Positions 46,900 through 57,648 of a DNA stretch of 64,000 nt are shown in pieces. Origin of the DNA: Spongospora subterranea f. sp. subterranea (lineage: Eukaryota > Endomyxa: Phytomyxea > Phytomyxea > Plasmodiophorida). Where the stretch lies: assembly GCA_049724395.1 (NCBI GenBank), contig JAUGWO010000001.1:1-64000 (forward strand). The letters are read 5' to 3'. A program made the position numbers and the translations under genes. Each line of letters opens with the position of its first letter. Positions within the stretch are counted from its first letter, which is position 1. The notes beneath the pieces are model-generated. The model made no database searches. It saw nothing but the letters and a program-made list of their open reading frames with translations, and had not been told where the DNA came from.

Positions 46900-47893
46900 C
46901 ATAGGATAATTGCTTCTTACGTGATAGGGAGAAATCAGAAAACCCTAATAAGTCATCTCCAAATATCTCATGCATACCGCGTTCATTATTGCGAATACAA
47001 TCTTGAAGACGATCATGTAAAGCAGTGAGATATCATCAGATGAGTTGGAATCTAAAGAAGGAGCGTTATCCGATACATGGTCAACGAATTTTGCTGCATT
47101 AGAACCACAATCACTATTCGATTTTTCTCCAGCTATGAGACAAATTTGAGATTCAACATCGATGCCTAAACGAAAGGTCGGCCCAGCAGAACTTGAGACA
47201 TGGGAACATCCGCAATGTAGATCCGATGGCGTCGAACAGTGACATTTCCGGCTTCCGTTGGCAGTGTAACATCAAAAACCACACAGCGTGAACACGTCTT
47301 CAGCCGAGTAAGTTACAACCCATTACTGGAAAATCAGCGCCATCGTCAACAGTGGCAGACAACGTAGGAGATAAATTATTAACAGCCAGCCGAACTTCGC
47401 TGAGAGAACGAGATTGGGCCAAATCCACCTGATCGCGCTGCTTGATTGATGATACCACTATCGCCTGTTTTCAAGTAAAGAGGGCGATGTGGCGTAAGCG
47501 GACTCCCTGTTCAATAAACAGAGTGTTATTAAACTCCTTTGTTTTGGTGTCGTTTATCGACAAGTACCGTCTAGGTGCCATATTGTTGCCCAACGAGCGT
47601 TTGTTGCCCAACGCCGAGCTGGATTTGCTGATGGTGGGGATCGTATCGTTACGTTGTGAATAATCATCGAGCGACTTTGCGTCCTTCAATTCATGCTAAT
47701 CAAAATTCGTTTGTTCTGATTGCATCTGCTGAAGCGGTGAAGATGACTTTACCGTACCTCTGTGCCTCAATGTCGAAATCACCTGAACCATATTAACGTT
47801 CTGGTTTGAACCGAACGCGTCCACCATCGATAACAGCGCACGCGCTGCTTGAACACTAAAACATTCAGCTGGACTCGGATCCATTGTGAACAT
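46900..47893 (-). mobile_element. Ty3/gypsy-like fossil (Gag and protease part)
   Basis: The minus strand starts MDPSPAECFSVQAARALLSM (a Gag-like N-terminus). Farther down it has an aspartic-protease-like pair: SATVDDGADFPVMG (D-x-GA active-site region) and VRRHRIYIADVPMSQVLLGR (the flap-to-hydrophobic-LLGRPF region seen in Ty3/gypsy proteases). No reverse transcriptase or LTR pair is visible. The element is truncated and broken, with several interruptions. The assignment rests on the protease-like pattern. Confidence 0.5.
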
Positions 47894-48302
47894 TGGTGTA
47901 TTTATGGAATTTAATACCTAGGTAATCCCATGGACTTTTGGGTGTCCATTGACTTCCTTGTTCGTCTGGTTTTGGCTCAGATTTTGTGGAATAATCCTCG
48001 GATTAATTCACGATGTCCATATTTTCAAAGGTGAAATTGTAAATAAAATGATCGAAATCAGGGTCAGATTGTGATTTTATTAATCAAATTTCTGAGGCAC
48101 CTTTTCAAAATTCTATCGCTCATAGGATCAAGTTGAATGTTAAAATAGCTTGTGTTGTTTTGTGTGATGTCGTTGCACGAATGAAAGATCTAACGATCGA
48201 TGGGTTTCTGGCAATGATTTCATAACTCCACTGTCCTCGTGTTTGGCCAGATAATTTCTAAGTTCATCATGATCTAGCGAGCGATGATCTTGACCATATA
48301 CT

Positions 48303-48640
48303 TTGAACGCTTTATTTTGGAGAGATAAGTTTGTGTCCACCTCTTCAACCGCATCTTCAAGCCACGAAATTATGCCCCTTCGTTTAATTTTATGTTTTCC
48401 TCCAGGCCCCGGATCACATCGTATTTTTCATGAAACATATCTTCTCTTGAAAGGTATTGCTCGAGAAAGCACGCTCCAATACTTGATCGATTGGGAAGGA
48501 TCTGGTCCGAACCAGCGTTCTTGGGAGTTCGCCAAAGTTTTGGGTGCAACGCAAGTACTTGAGACCCATCTCCAGGTCTATCACGAAAAGTGCCAAAACC
48601 CGGTCATGAGCTTACCAACCACGATTCCAAGGAAGGGAGG
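48303..48640 (+). mobile_element. Ty3/gypsy chromovirus fossil (integrase C-terminal chromodomain)
   Basis: Reads LQYLIDWEGSGPNQRSWEFA then LETHLQVYHEKCQNP, the chromodomain found at the C-terminus of chromovirus integrases (YLVKWxGYxxxxxxWEP...). Only this end is recognisable; the fossil is truncated on the 5' side. Its orientation is opposite to the Gag/protease fossil at 46.9-47.9 kb, so they are separate insertions or a rearranged one. Confidence 0.65.
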
Positions 48641-49020
48641 GTCATCGTCGTCGTTCCTTTCCGTTCCGACAGGAATGTTCTGCGACACAAGCTGTCGGCC
48701 GAATCACATTTGAACAGGAATTACGAGACATGTCGTCAACTCGATCAATACTCTTTACAATACACTGATCTCGATCATCGCCCATAGGTTTGACCGCATC
48801 CGTCGACATCGCTCCCATTCCCGCCCTCGCCATATCTCCTGCCACTTGCCCTCGCCTCTGCCTCGATCTCTAACCCAGCACAGTTTCAATGGTGCCGCAA
48901 ATCAATGGGGACCGGATTACCCAATCGATGGCAGACAATTATTCATCCCTGTCATTGCCAGACTTCTAGTGTGTCGCCGTTTCCTGTAATGACTCTAATC
49001 AGCACAATATGCACCAACAT

Positions 49021-49146
49021 GTAGCGGCTGAAGGCTCAAACGAGCATTATCAAAGGAAGGAAGAACAAGGTTGATATTCCTCAACTGTATAACACTTTTG
49101 TTCATCTTTCCTTTAATCGTGCGCGTATGAGCCTTCAACCGCTACA
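49021..49146. mobile_element. Short MITE with about 48-bp terminal inverted repeats
   Basis: The left end TGTAGCGGCTGAAGGCTCAA and the reverse complement of the right end TGTAGCGGTTGAAGGCTCAT continue to pair through GAAC. Total about 126 bp, non-coding. No clear target duplication. Confidence 0.75.
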
Positions 49147-51318
49147 CAGCATATGGATTAGTGTATTGTGATGACAAGATCGGCAGCCCCGCCTCTCAGA
49201 GTGCTGGGCATCGTTATTTCCAAATTAGGAGACAGGTTGTAGATCCATCGACATAGCTGCAGGCTGATGTAAGGAATCAAGTCCAGTTGATCCTGGACCT
49301 TTGAGCATCGCCAGCCCCGCTCTGACGGTGCTGGACATTATGAGGAAGTATTCCAGAGTGTCTGACGGTTTCAGCCCCATCGCACGTAAGGTTGAGACCC
49401 CTGAGATGGCGCCCATAACAATACTCGAAATAGCTGCACTTGTTGTCGTCAGTCCCAACCCACGTATGGTTTACTCAATGAGATGACCCATGGCGTTTAA
49501 GTTGTTCGTACACACCCATTACATGTTTGAAAACAATTCAGCTTTGAATAACCAATTTACCAATTGGTTATTTTTGCTCAAACCGCTGCGGGTGATACAA
49601 AGAAAACTTGACATAATTAAGATCGGGATCAGAAAACCCATTTGCTGTCATATGGGCGCTCTTTAGCCCATCTAGTTGCAATAACCTTTGGTCCGCTTTC
49701 GCCTCCTATACCTCAGTGTATTCTGAAACCTCATCGTCACCGCAGTCAGCCTCTGTTTTTCCACCAGATTCTTATCTGTTTGGATTCGGACTTGATGGAC
49801 CAGGCGCCATCTCCTCAATTTTGTTCGTAACCTCCGTTTTCTGTAAACAGTCATTTTGCAACCAACGAAATTGTCCTTCGCGACGCCCCATGCGCAGGCA
49901 TCTGTACTGTATTCGTCGTCTTTCTCCGAATCTCTTTGCAGTAGATAACCTGCATCAACGCTGGAGAGTCGATGGCCACCCGCTTTACAGCAACGTTTTA
50001 TTTAAAAGCTGCAGTTGCTTGTGACGACAATGGTCGTCCTCAGACGATTCCGAATCCTGTACAAACTCACTTGGACATGACGGTATACCAAAGCATTGTA
50101 TACCCAGCGAAAGCAGATGTTCGATACACTAAAATTAACAGTTTCTGGAAGCCGGTCGAACCAATGCCATTAATATTCAGCAAGTTATTGACAATGAACC
50201 TCCGTTCATTTCGGAATAGCCTACATGGAGATGGGAGTCCGGCCTTCATAGAAGATAATTCAAACCGAGAGTATCAATGTTCCGGTAAGGCCACCCAGGA
50301 AAAGAGGCAGGGGTGCAGACGATGTCAGTAGGTATTGAACTGTTAACAAGCTAAGTTGTCTTTCTTTGAAGTACTGTAATTGACTTTGAATAGATCAACA
50401 TTGATTCTTGGTAAATGTTCTGGCCTGTATCAAGGTTGGTGCAAGTCTAAACAATAATCATCGTGCTGGAAGCTTTTGATGCCCTTTTGATGCCCCAACA
50501 TGATCAACTTCAGAGAATACATACATTGATTCAGTAAAAAAACCGTTTATGCAATTTAGTAATTACTCCCTCTGTTCAGAATTAGTAGTCCGATTTGCCC
50601 ACTTTCTCAAGATTAAGGCAGATTTTTGTCCGAGCATACCGCAGACACTGAATTTGATTACCAGTAAATCTTTTCACGAGGTTTCTTTTGGTATGCTGTT
50701 CGTCCATTTTTGAGAATTGGAAACCTGCGCTATAGCTCGCTCAAAACCCCTTTTTCGCGGCCAGTTATTTTTTCCGCTGATGGCGTAATTCTCTCGTGAC
50801 GACCTTGACAATTGGATGGTTAGAAATTACGCGTCAGGACGCATCATGTGATATGTTGAACGTGCCATAATGCCACGTTTTACGGTTTTAGAGCGCGTTT
50901 CGGTTTCACTCATTGTGAATGGAGTCCGTTGGCGCATTGTGATCTCATTGCAGTTCTTTCCGTATTGTTTTCTCCAGAATTTTGAAGTGGACTACATATT
51001 ACCGTCTTCCGCCGAACACAACGCCTAGGCGTGGCGTTCGAATTTGTCATAGAAATTCCCAGGACAAACTGCGTACGGACTCATTTGAACTCAACCAATA
51101 ATCAACCCAAACTCAACCCATACCCGACAAGTCAATTTCAGGTTAACACGAACCAGACTTTACTGAAATTTTAGATCAACCCGAACCAGCATGTCGGGTC
51201 TGGGTGGATTTCGGGATCGGGATCGAATTGGGGCCCTAAAAAATGCCGTGCGGACGTCGGGAAAAGGGGGTTCGCCAGGTAGACTGGAATAATCCCACTC
51301 GACCTGCTGGAAATAGTC
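49147..51318. other. Transposon-poor spacer before ABCG copy 3, no gene recognised
   Basis: 49160-49460 holds an open stretch on both strands with repeated phrases (GCATCGCCAGCCCCGCTCTG against CGGCAGCCCCGCCTCTCAGA) but no family. 49980-50330 has a frame MATRFTATFYLKAAVACDDN of unknown nature. TACTCCCTCTGTTCAGAA at 50565 resembles a plant-mariner/Stowaway end, but no partner end is seen. 51070-51230 is a repetitive AACTCAACCCA-rich patch. Confidence 0.4.
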
Positions 51319-54300
51319 ATGGGGGTCTCTTCGTTATGTCAGAGGATTATCTTGTTGACTTTTGCGGCTCTATCGTTTATTGCATCATCTGTCGCTGATA
51401 GCAACGCTTTAACGTGTGAACATGCCCGACTAGTTTGCCAGAATGGTGGATATGTTGCCGATTGTCTGGAGCAAATTGATTCATGTCCGATTGAACCTAC
51501 GAGCAAATGTATCTGCCCTAAAGGTTATATTGGGTCCCAATGTCAATTCATTACCGAGGAATTACGGGACAGTTGTCCTGCTGGAACAGTCTACAGCAAT
51601 GACGCGTTCAGTGTAATTGGCTCCAATGAAATCGAAGGCTACATCCCCTCTGGCATAGGTTGGGTTTAATCGTCTTCCCGAAGTGTGCCTTCCACTTAGT
51701 ACATGAAATTTTCAGATATCCCTCAATTCCTCCATCTTCGGGACCATCGGGCGCGAATTTGTTTCGATACTGGCCAAAAAACCGCATCATTCGAATTGTT
51801 CAGCCGTCCACTAGAAATACTGAGGAACAGATCAGGTCCTACAATTTTCATGTTTGGATTCCACGCCAAGAATTGCCAGATTATAGAAGAAGAAAGTGGG
51901 GACATTCATAAGGTTGTGTATTCGTGCAGTAACAAAACAGTTCGTTCATGTAGAGATAATCCAGCCGATAAGAATGGATGTCCAACGTATTTATTGATAT
52001 TGTGCTTGTTTTGAATGAACCTAACCTTTTCACCTGCTCTAGTACTGCTGTGCGCGGCTTTAATATTTGGGGAGCTGGGAAGTTGCCCATTGAGTTTCAA
52101 TTCTCATACGACAAACAAGGCAACTTGTTAAACATGAAAGTGGTACTTGCCGGCCTACCAGTGATCACCAAGTTAGACAAAGAAGTGGTTTTTGTTGCAG
52201 GTTCATGTATCACACCATATGCATCTGATACCATCATAACAACGCAGAAGAGGACACATGTCGATGAATGTCCAGAGAGTTTTGTTGCTGTTGCAATCGC
52301 TTCCTTGACAATTGTTGCTGGAATGGTGCTGGCTTTGGGAACAGCCGTCGTCCGAGTCAAGACGGAACTCTACAAAACGCCTCCGGTCATCAAAAATTCG
52401 TTTGATAAGACATATTCGGCGTCTTCAATGTCGTCAATGGATCCTCTAGATCATGATATCAAGAAAAGCCCACCTAATCGTGGGATTTTGTGGCAGTCGC
52501 TATCGTATCGCTTACCGAGTTTGTGGATGGCTGGAGGTCGTGGTGTCGAATTATTACACCCATCATCAGGAATATTAACTGGCCCTGAATTGGTTGCACT
52601 TATTGGCCGGTCAGGATGTGGTAAATCAACATTCCTAGATCTTCTTGCAGGTAAACTGGTCTTTTTGACATCCTTGTGCATTCTCAAGTAATATGGTTCG
52701 TATTGTCAGGAGTGCATAAGAAAGGCACAATGTCAGGGCGTATTGGAATGATTGGAGAGGGAACCAATATCGGATATTTGACACAACATGACGTAATGCT
52801 CTCATCCTTAACGGTCTGGGAGACAATATCGTTCGCCGGTAAGACCAGGTTTCCAGCCGATGTTGCTGATGAGGATATCAATGGGCGAATCGCGACCATT
52901 TTGATGGATTTGGGTCTCGAGAATCATGCCCATTCCCTTGTATCTGGTCTGTCTGGTGGAGAAAAGCGTCGCTTAGCATTGGCGGCAGACTTAATATCTC
53001 AGGTAGTCTGATTGGGTTCATATTGATAATTCTTTGCAAATTTATACTCGACTGTCGTTTTGGATGATATAACACACTGTGCAATTTTGGGTTTTTTATG
53101 ATTTTTTGACGTCGCCCATTCATCTCCTGTTCATAAATGATGTGGTTCGTTCTAATGATGCACATTGATTTGCTCAGCCGGATGTGCTTCTACTTGATGA
53201 ACCGACAACTGGATTGGATAGTGCCAATGCCCTATTGGTCGTCAATCTGTTAAGGAATCGAGTGATAATGCAATCTCGTCTTGTGCTCATGACCATCCAT
53301 CAGCCATCATCTGATTTACTTCCTCTTTTCGATCGAGTTATTTTAATGGGTAGTTATGGCCGAATCATTTTCAATGGAACTCCACAAGCCGCGTTGCAGT
53401 TTGTGATTCGACATACTTCAACCGAATTGGCGCCAAGGGATAATCCATTCGAGTTCATCCTGGAGTCGCTTGATGATGGGCCCAATATGGACCGTATGCT
53501 CTCGGAATATGAAATCCATGACATTGCCTTAAATGATTCCATTAACGCCATGATCCCGGCTGTCGAACAATCATCGGATCAGCGGCTCTCTTTTTCTCCC
53601 AGGTATATCTCGTGTTCAATTTTACTTCTGATATGTCGTGTTCAATTTCACTTTCGTCAAATTTCTCACATGTTCTTAGGTTTCCATTTTATGCAAACGT
53701 TCATTTCGGAATTCGGCTCGCGCCACTCATCATCTGCTGCTGTATTACGTTGTCACAGTTGTGGTGGCTCTCGCTCTCGGTTTGACATTCTTCAAACTTG
53801 ATAGACGGTGGTCTGGTGGAATTCTTGCTCGATTTGGATTCTTCAGCTGCTCGAGTTTGTTCTTATCGTTGATCAGTCTAGCGTCGTTGGACCTTCTCTT
53901 GACTGAGCGGATAATTCAGCGTCGCGAATGTCCAACGTCCTACAGTTGTTTGTCGTATATGACAGCGAAACTTCTTACAGACATCGTCCCCTATCGGCTA
54001 ATTCCAGCGATAATATTTTCCTCAATCACTTATGGAATGATTGGTTTACAACCTGTTTTAGTCAAGTTCCTATTATTCACGTCAGTCGTCATATTAGTGT
54101 CTATAGCGGCTGGCGCATCTGTAATGCTCATCAGTTTCCTAACATCAGACTTTCGTTCTGCCAATTTTATCTCAGTTCTGTATTTCCTTTATAACTTCTG
54201 TAATGGATCAACGCTCATGTCTCGAAATGATATTGGTTTTGTGTCCATGATGCAATATTCGTCGTTCTTCAGCTATGCAACTGAAGCTCTTTGCGCTTTG

Positions 54301-54540
54301 GAGTTTGATAAATTGGCGGTCCTTCTTGATTCCCCGTTTTTGGATATTGCGCATCCACTGGAAGGTGATGGTGGCGCATTCCTAGCGACGACGGGAATGA
54401 AGGTGTCTCATCTCAAGTTTGACTTGCTCATGCTCGTTGTTTGTGTTGGCACCATATACATTTTGGCGTTTCTAGCTTTGCGGTTTGATGTGCGAAAGAC
54501 ACGTCACCATCGGCGATATCAAGCGATCCCCAACAATTGA
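51319..54540 (+). CDS. ABCG half-transporter, EGF/ADP1-like, copy 3 (exon 5/6 phase broken)
   Basis: Six exons: 51319-51658, 51716-51986, 52043-52650, 52710-53002, 53178-53602 and 53680-54540 (2798 nt; one more base would make 933 codons). Domains as in copy 2: signal peptide (MGVSSLCQRIILLTFAAL), EGF-like cluster, luminal domain, helix, ABC domain, ABC2 membrane domain. Exons 2-5 and their introns are nearly identical to copy 2; exon 1 and the last 115 residues differ (NFCNGSTLMSRNDIGFVS against NFCFGSTLTSRSGRGFVS). Exon 5 ends two bases shorter than in copy 2 within a CT tract, leaving exon 6 out of phase in the other direction. Whether a working full-length protein is made is therefore open. 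Head-to-head with copy 2. Confidence 0.85.
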
Positions 54541-55000
54541 TAGCTGCCCATTAATTTAAGATCAAATATATTTTTCTAATTTCTTTTCACGAACTCGGGT
54601 CCCGCATACTGGCATCAAGCCCACGTTTTTCAGCAATTGCTCTACAATGTTGTCCAAATTGGTCGTGGTAAAATACAACTCATATGAATTCTGTTACCGG
54701 TGGCTTTTTCGAATTTTCAGTACCGCAGCTGGTTGTTCAATGTCACAAAAGACTCTAAAAATAGGCTTGGAGATGTTTTGGGGTACTGCACTGAATCTTC
54801 CATACGATCGCGTTAAAAACAACTAACGATCCGACTTTATAAACTCTCTATTGATTTAAATAAACAACGATTTCGGATCCTTGCGTCAACCAACGCCTGT
54901 CAAGCCTGCATTAAACGTTCTATAGAAAAACCGCCTGGCCGACAGACGGTACTAACTGAACCAACCTAAATCAACGGACGAACAGGTGCTTTTGATCCTA
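54541..55000. other. 3' flank of ABCG copy 3, no gene seen
   Basis: The first 60 bp keep diverged homology to the 3' flank of copy 2 (TGATAG...CCAT...ATATATTT...CTAAT...CACGAA), so the duplication reaches past the stop codon. Nothing else. Confidence 0.5.
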
Positions 55001-55293
55001 CGCTCTTGCAATCCAGACGAAAAACTAGGGTTGATCTGCGAAGCAACATGCCACTTTTGCGAGCAATCAGTTACAAGCAGCCTGCTGAACTCGATATTAC
55101 TTTAGGAGCCATTCCGCCTGACTGTACAAGTTTACTTCAAATTTCTGATTTGATTGCAAACAAGCCGCTTAAACAGTGCATTGATTTGTATCGTACCGTC
55201 AGCACGATTGGCCAGTCTGTTTGTCAACGGTTGAGTACTAGCGTGAATTATGATTTGATCCAAAAACGGCAGTATGCACAGGCGCCGCTGTGA
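55000..55293 (+). mobile_element. Pogo/Tigger-like (DDE_1) transposase fragment
   Basis: ITLGAIPPDCTSLLQISDLI, then ANKPLKQCIDL, matches the third-Asp region of DDE_1 transposases (IPPGCTSLLQPxDVGxNKPxK). At the catalytic position D is kept in ISDL, but the QPxD context is altered. Only this piece remains. Confidence 0.6.
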
Positions 55294-55376
55294 GTATATA
55301 TTGCCCGCCTTCATTGATGCTCGCTCTCATAGATGACTAAAGTCTTTCCACCCACAAGGTTCAACGATCTTTGCAT

Positions 55377-55616
55377 TCAAGATTCTCTTGACTGCTCCCA
55401 AGGTGCGAATGGGAGTGTTGCGGAAATAGAGACCATCAAGGAACGGGCAATCACATAACACACCTCGCGACACTTGGGGATGTGGTGTCGTCCTTCGACG
55501 GTTGTGCTAAACTCACACTCTATTGGTCTGAACATGTCGCTTACCCGCGGGTAGATTGCACCCCAGAACCCATCAGGATATTGGTATCGGAACAGGGTCA
55601 AGGGATGGCGTTCCAT
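55377..55616 (-). CDS. Hypothetical exon
   Basis: 79-codon minus-strand frame MERHPLTLFRYQYPDGFWGA, then VSDMFRPIECEFSTTVEGRH, with three Cys. Composition is protein-like, family unknown. It may be a transposon remnant next to the pogo fragment. Confidence 0.2.
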   Translation of the reverse strand: MERHPLTLFRYQYPDGFWGAIYPRVSDMFRPIECEFSTTVEGRHHIPKCREVCYVIARSLMVSISATLPFAPWEQSRES

Positions 55617-55893
55617 CTACCAATTAAACGGACTTGACCGTGTTTTTTTCGCTGGATGAAATGAAAACCCATCGCGTTTGTTTACCATTTTGCGGCACAG
55701 GGAATGACCATAGTGTCAAGTTTTGCCACAATTTACGTACAGTGAGGCAACTCTTTTGGTGTCGTTAACGATGACACAATGGCATGAATCATCAACATGG
55801 CACACCTAAACGCCGGCGCAACGCAATTGAAAAGCTTGAATAAATCTGATAATCCATCATGTTTTGAATGAATGAGATAATAGTTTACTAGCG

Positions 55894-56337
55894 CTATCGG
55901 GGCAGAACGAACTCGATATCTGGATTATCAATGCAAAGCTCTACCAGTGGCTGCCAATCCGAATCGTTGCCGAGTTTTACAGATTTGTAGAACGCTGGTG
56001 TTGCCGCCTTGTGCTGTTTCAGATGAAACAGGCTAAATGCCAGCAGATGCTGGGCCTCCCGCTGCGTCTTGCTATTACGAAGGCAGTAGCTCAAGGCGTC
56101 AACAACCAAATGATATTCCTTCATTTTATAAAGCCCTCGGCTTGCATATAACCAGCTAAAAGCATCTTTCATTCCTAGGTAAAAATGGTGCCACCACGTG
56201 TGATTCGGCGACTAACCTCTTGGCGTCATTCCGATTCGCTGTAAAAGAACCTGCCTGACATCTCTTGGCCCAGGTGGGTCATGGGCGCCATCCTTGGTTA
56301 CTTCAGTTCCCTCTTCTTTTCCTGAATCGGATTCCAT
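55894..56337 (-). CDS. Small TPR-like helical protein, 133 residues
   Basis: Two exons in phase: 56217-56337 and 55894-56174, with a 42-nt intron. The start MESDSGKEEGTEVTKDG is acidic and precedes a basic patch (RDVRQVLLQRIGMTPRG). Then come paired helices with TPR-like spacing: SWLYASRGLYKMKEYHLVVD, REAQHLLAFSLFHLKQHKAA and AFYKSVKLGN, ending DIEFVLPR. One and a half to two TPR units fit the length. No named family is recognised; a scaffold or co-chaperone-like adaptor is a guess. Confidence 0.6.
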
Positions 56338-56980
56338 TTTTTCGGTTTTTTGTTAACCCGATCGAACTTGTGAAGCTAAACGGTACGATGAAACGATCAC
56401 ACGAGTACGGCCGTATTGTGAATTAGTCAATCAGCCTGAGATCGTCTTCAAAAGGTTGCTGTCTCTAGCTTCACAAGTTCCAATTGCACACGTTCAAAGC
56501 ATTGTCCATGTGCCACATATATTTCCAGACACTCAACCGGCTCATGGTGGAATAGTTGCCGAGGTCGAAGGATGAATGGCGCCGGCAAACCGAGGTCGTA
56601 GAAAAAGTAGATAGTGACCGAATGCAGTGATGTTCCCTAATCATTGATTAAATAACAGAAAATTTTGGCACAGACCGGTTTGATTTCCTGAGTCGGTATG
56701 GTCGATATACCCATTGGTACTGGATCGCAGGTCCACCCGTCGGCATCTCTGTCTTCAACGTGAATCAATAGGCGAAGGTGATTCAGTGGCAGACTGACTC
56801 AATGAAATATCAGGGATGTGAGTCAACTGTTCCCAAACTCGTTCTGTTCGCGAGTCCAATGACTCCATCGTGGGTGATATATCACCATCAGATGCTGGTC
56901 TGGTTCATTCAGTTATTCGGTTTATTTTTCTTACACTACTAAGTGAAGCTTTTTCCAACAACTTTATTATACTAAGAAAA

Positions 56981-57364
56981 ATGAAAACTTCGGCGGTTCT
57001 CTTTTCCCTGGCAATGCTATTCGGCGCTCCAAGCATCTCCCTTGCTGGGGATTCTCTCATCGACGTCCAGAACGGGGAAGGTCACGTCGACAACCTCGCT
57101 GAAATGACGGAAGGATTCCCACTTCATCACGGCGACCTAGCTGGATTTCATGGACTGAACCCGCTTCATCACGGCGGTGGTACGCCCATCTTCGTCATGT
57201 GAGATTGTAAACATTGATTATTTGCAGGTCATCACGGCCACGAAGATGGTCACGGAGACGACCACGAAGGATTCCATGATAATCTTGAAGGCTACGAAGG
57301 GTTCCATGCCGTCCAGGATCACCATGAAGATGGCCATCACGGCCACGGGCACGGCCACCTTTAA
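56981..57364 (+). CDS. Small secreted His-rich protein, 110 residues
   Basis: Two exons, 56981-57176 and 57228-57364, phase 1, with a 51-nt intron (an alternative donor 3 bp downstream keeps frame). Signal peptide MKTSAVLFSLAMLFGAPSIS then LA; mature chain starts GDSLIDVQNGEGH. Residues 44-110 are His/Gly/Asp-rich (PLHHGDLAGFHGLNPLHHG, then HHGHEDGHGDDHEGFHD), ending GHHGHGHGHGHL-like. No Cys. With the genes at 14083 and 29293 it makes three small secreted His/acidic proteins in 43 kb. Metal binding is inferred from composition. Divergent from the TPR-like gene. Confidence 0.65.
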
Positions 57365-57648
57365 GAATACGGGGGTAAACAATACTAAAAATATTATCAT
57401 CGACGACAGTTTTCTGTAGATGTATCAACGAGAGCTCCGTTATAAGGAAAGAAGGAACAATAGGATTATAGCGATTGCGATTATTATAGTATTAGAGCTT
57501 GCGGAGAGCGCGAACCAGAGGGTTAACGATCAATCATGAATGGAAAACCTGTATTAAACTATATATAGCACTAAAAACAACAGCGAATGCGGTTGGGTAA
57601 GGAGACGCAGTCGCCTTGAAAGACAATAGCAATGGCAGACTGAGGCGC

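Noticed and set aside
50563-50620. Stowaway MITE starting TACTCCCTCTGTTC
   Set aside because: Only one end is seen; no partner inverted end within 1 kb, so no element can be called.
42409-53165. Matching antisense ORFs inside the ABCG copies (for example 42409-42696 and 52878-53165)
   Set aside because: Shadows of ABC-domain exons and an intron; identical only because the two copies are.
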